Shown piece after piece: positions 4,833-5,350 of a stretch of 5,350 nt of DNA (position 1 is its first letter; every line of letters begins with the position of its first letter). This stretch comes from Fidelibacterota bacterium. Its GTDB lineage: Bacteria; Pseudomonadota; Alphaproteobacteria; Rhodospirillales; Rhodospirillaceae. Under the pieces are notes generated by a model. It worked only from the letters and a program-made list of their open reading frames with translations, had not been told where the DNA came from and made no database searches. Made by a program: the position numbers and the translations under genes. The DNA lies in the NCBI GenBank assembly GCA_947473445.1, contig CANJEU010000173.1:1-5350 (forward strand), read 5' to 3'.

Positions 4833-5350
4833 TTATTCCGCCGCGGCCGTGTCGGCAGCGCTCTGACGGGCGGCCTTCATCTTGTCGAAGTGCGACCAGA
4901 CGCCGTCGGCACCGTGCCAGACGCCTTGCGTGGCGGCCTTGGAATATTCAGTGGCGCGGGCTTCGAAGAAGTTGGCGTGCTCGACACCGTTCAGGATCTG
5001 CGAGAGCCAGGGCAGCGGATGCTCCTTGATCTCGTAGACGGCCGGCAGGCCCAGCTGGCCCAGGCGCCAGTCGGCGACGTAGCGGATATAGCTTTTGATA
5101 TCGTCGGGCGTCATGCCGTTGACCGGGCCCATGTCGAAGGCGAGGTCGATGAAGTTGTCCTCGAGGGTGACGACGGTCTTGCAGCAGTCGACGATATCGT
5201 CCTTCACGCTCTGGGTCAGCGAGTTGGTCTCGCGGGCGAAGGTGTGGAACAGCTTGATGATCGCTTCACAGTGCAGCGATTCGTCGCGCACCGACCACGA
5301 GACGATCTGGCCCATGCCCTTCATTTTATTCTGGCGCGGGAAATTCAGCA
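4833..5350 (-). CDS. nrdB: Ribonucleotide reductase beta subunit (class I), C-terminal part
   Basis: This is the radical-carrying small subunit of aerobic class I ribonucleoside-diphosphate reductase. With NrdA it reduces ribonucleotides to deoxyribonucleotides in the cytoplasm. The window holds the last 171 residues plus the stop; the frame runs off the right edge through LNFPRQNKMKG. The motif RDESLH supplies two di-iron ligands, the Glu at codon 5282-5280 and the His at 5273-5271, equivalent to E. coli Glu238 and His241. Further family segments are IKSYIRYVADWRLGQLGL and HANFFEARATEYSKAATQG, which carries the usual C-terminal NFFExRxTEY signature. The earlier ligands and the radical tyrosine lie outside the window. 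The tail ends AADTAAAE without the E. coli-type NFQL end. The gene is followed by a strong intrinsic terminator, so it probably ends its operon. Confidence 0.94.
   Translation of the reverse strand, partial: LNFPRQNKMKGMGQIVSWSVRDESLHCEAIIKLFHTFARETNSLTQSVKDDIVDCCKTVVTLEDNFIDLAFDMGPVNGMTPDDIKSYIRYVADWRLGQLGLPAVYEIKEHPLPWLSQILNGVEHANFFEARATEYSKAATQGVWHGADGVWSHFDKMKAARQSAADTAAAE

Noticed and set aside
1..5350. Mobile elements, CRISPR arrays, tRNA/rRNA genes, toxin-antitoxin or defence systems
   Set aside because: No repeats with regular spacing, terminal inverted repeats, transposase or RNA-gene structure were found. All frames belong to housekeeping or chromosomal families.

Overview
The window is GC-rich chromosomal DNA that reads as an alphaproteobacterium. 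The pointers are the type of biotin synthase and dethiobiotin synthetase, a ribonucleotide reductase beta chain with the RDESLHCEAI-type segment, and a DUF3775 protein, a family known mostly from Alphaproteobacteria. The genus cannot be fixed from the sequence. Nothing suggests a mobile element, prophage, CRISPR array or RNA gene. Coding density is high, no gap exceeds about 115 bases, and every gene is an intact frame or runs cleanly off a window edge.

Layout. Positions 1-510 (minus strand) hold the N-terminal 170 codons of bioB, cut by the left edge. A 112-base divergent region (511-622) separates it from bioF (623-1774, plus) and bioD (1774-2433, plus), which overlap by one base. bioF, bioD and bioB catalyse three of the four late biotin steps: pimeloyl thioester to KAPA, DAPA to dethiobiotin, and dethiobiotin to biotin. 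bioA, which converts KAPA to DAPA, is not in the window. The divergent region carries two AT-rich sites resembling the alphaproteobacterial BioR operator, one just before each start codon. The bioF start has no Shine-Dalgarno sequence but has a TATATA at leaderless spacing.

After a short convergent gap, the rest of the window is on the minus strand. In order of transcription it contains: the C-terminal 171 residues of nrdB (5350-4833, cut by the right edge); a strong intrinsic terminator; an exported TPR-type protein (4758-4006); an exported GlpQ-type glycerophosphodiester phosphodiesterase (3910-2912); and a small acidic DUF3775 protein (2885-2481). The last two are 26 bases apart and may be co-transcribed.

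These genes do not form a single system. The window is a biotin locus beside a ribonucleotide reductase end and envelope or periplasm genes. I see no convincing undescribed system. The points most worth a second look are the nrdB terminator, whose U-tract ends one base before the ATG of the TPR gene, and the paired BioR-like sites between bioB and bioFD. Weaker points are a Pho-box-like repeat upstream of glpQ and a run of nine A inside glpQ.
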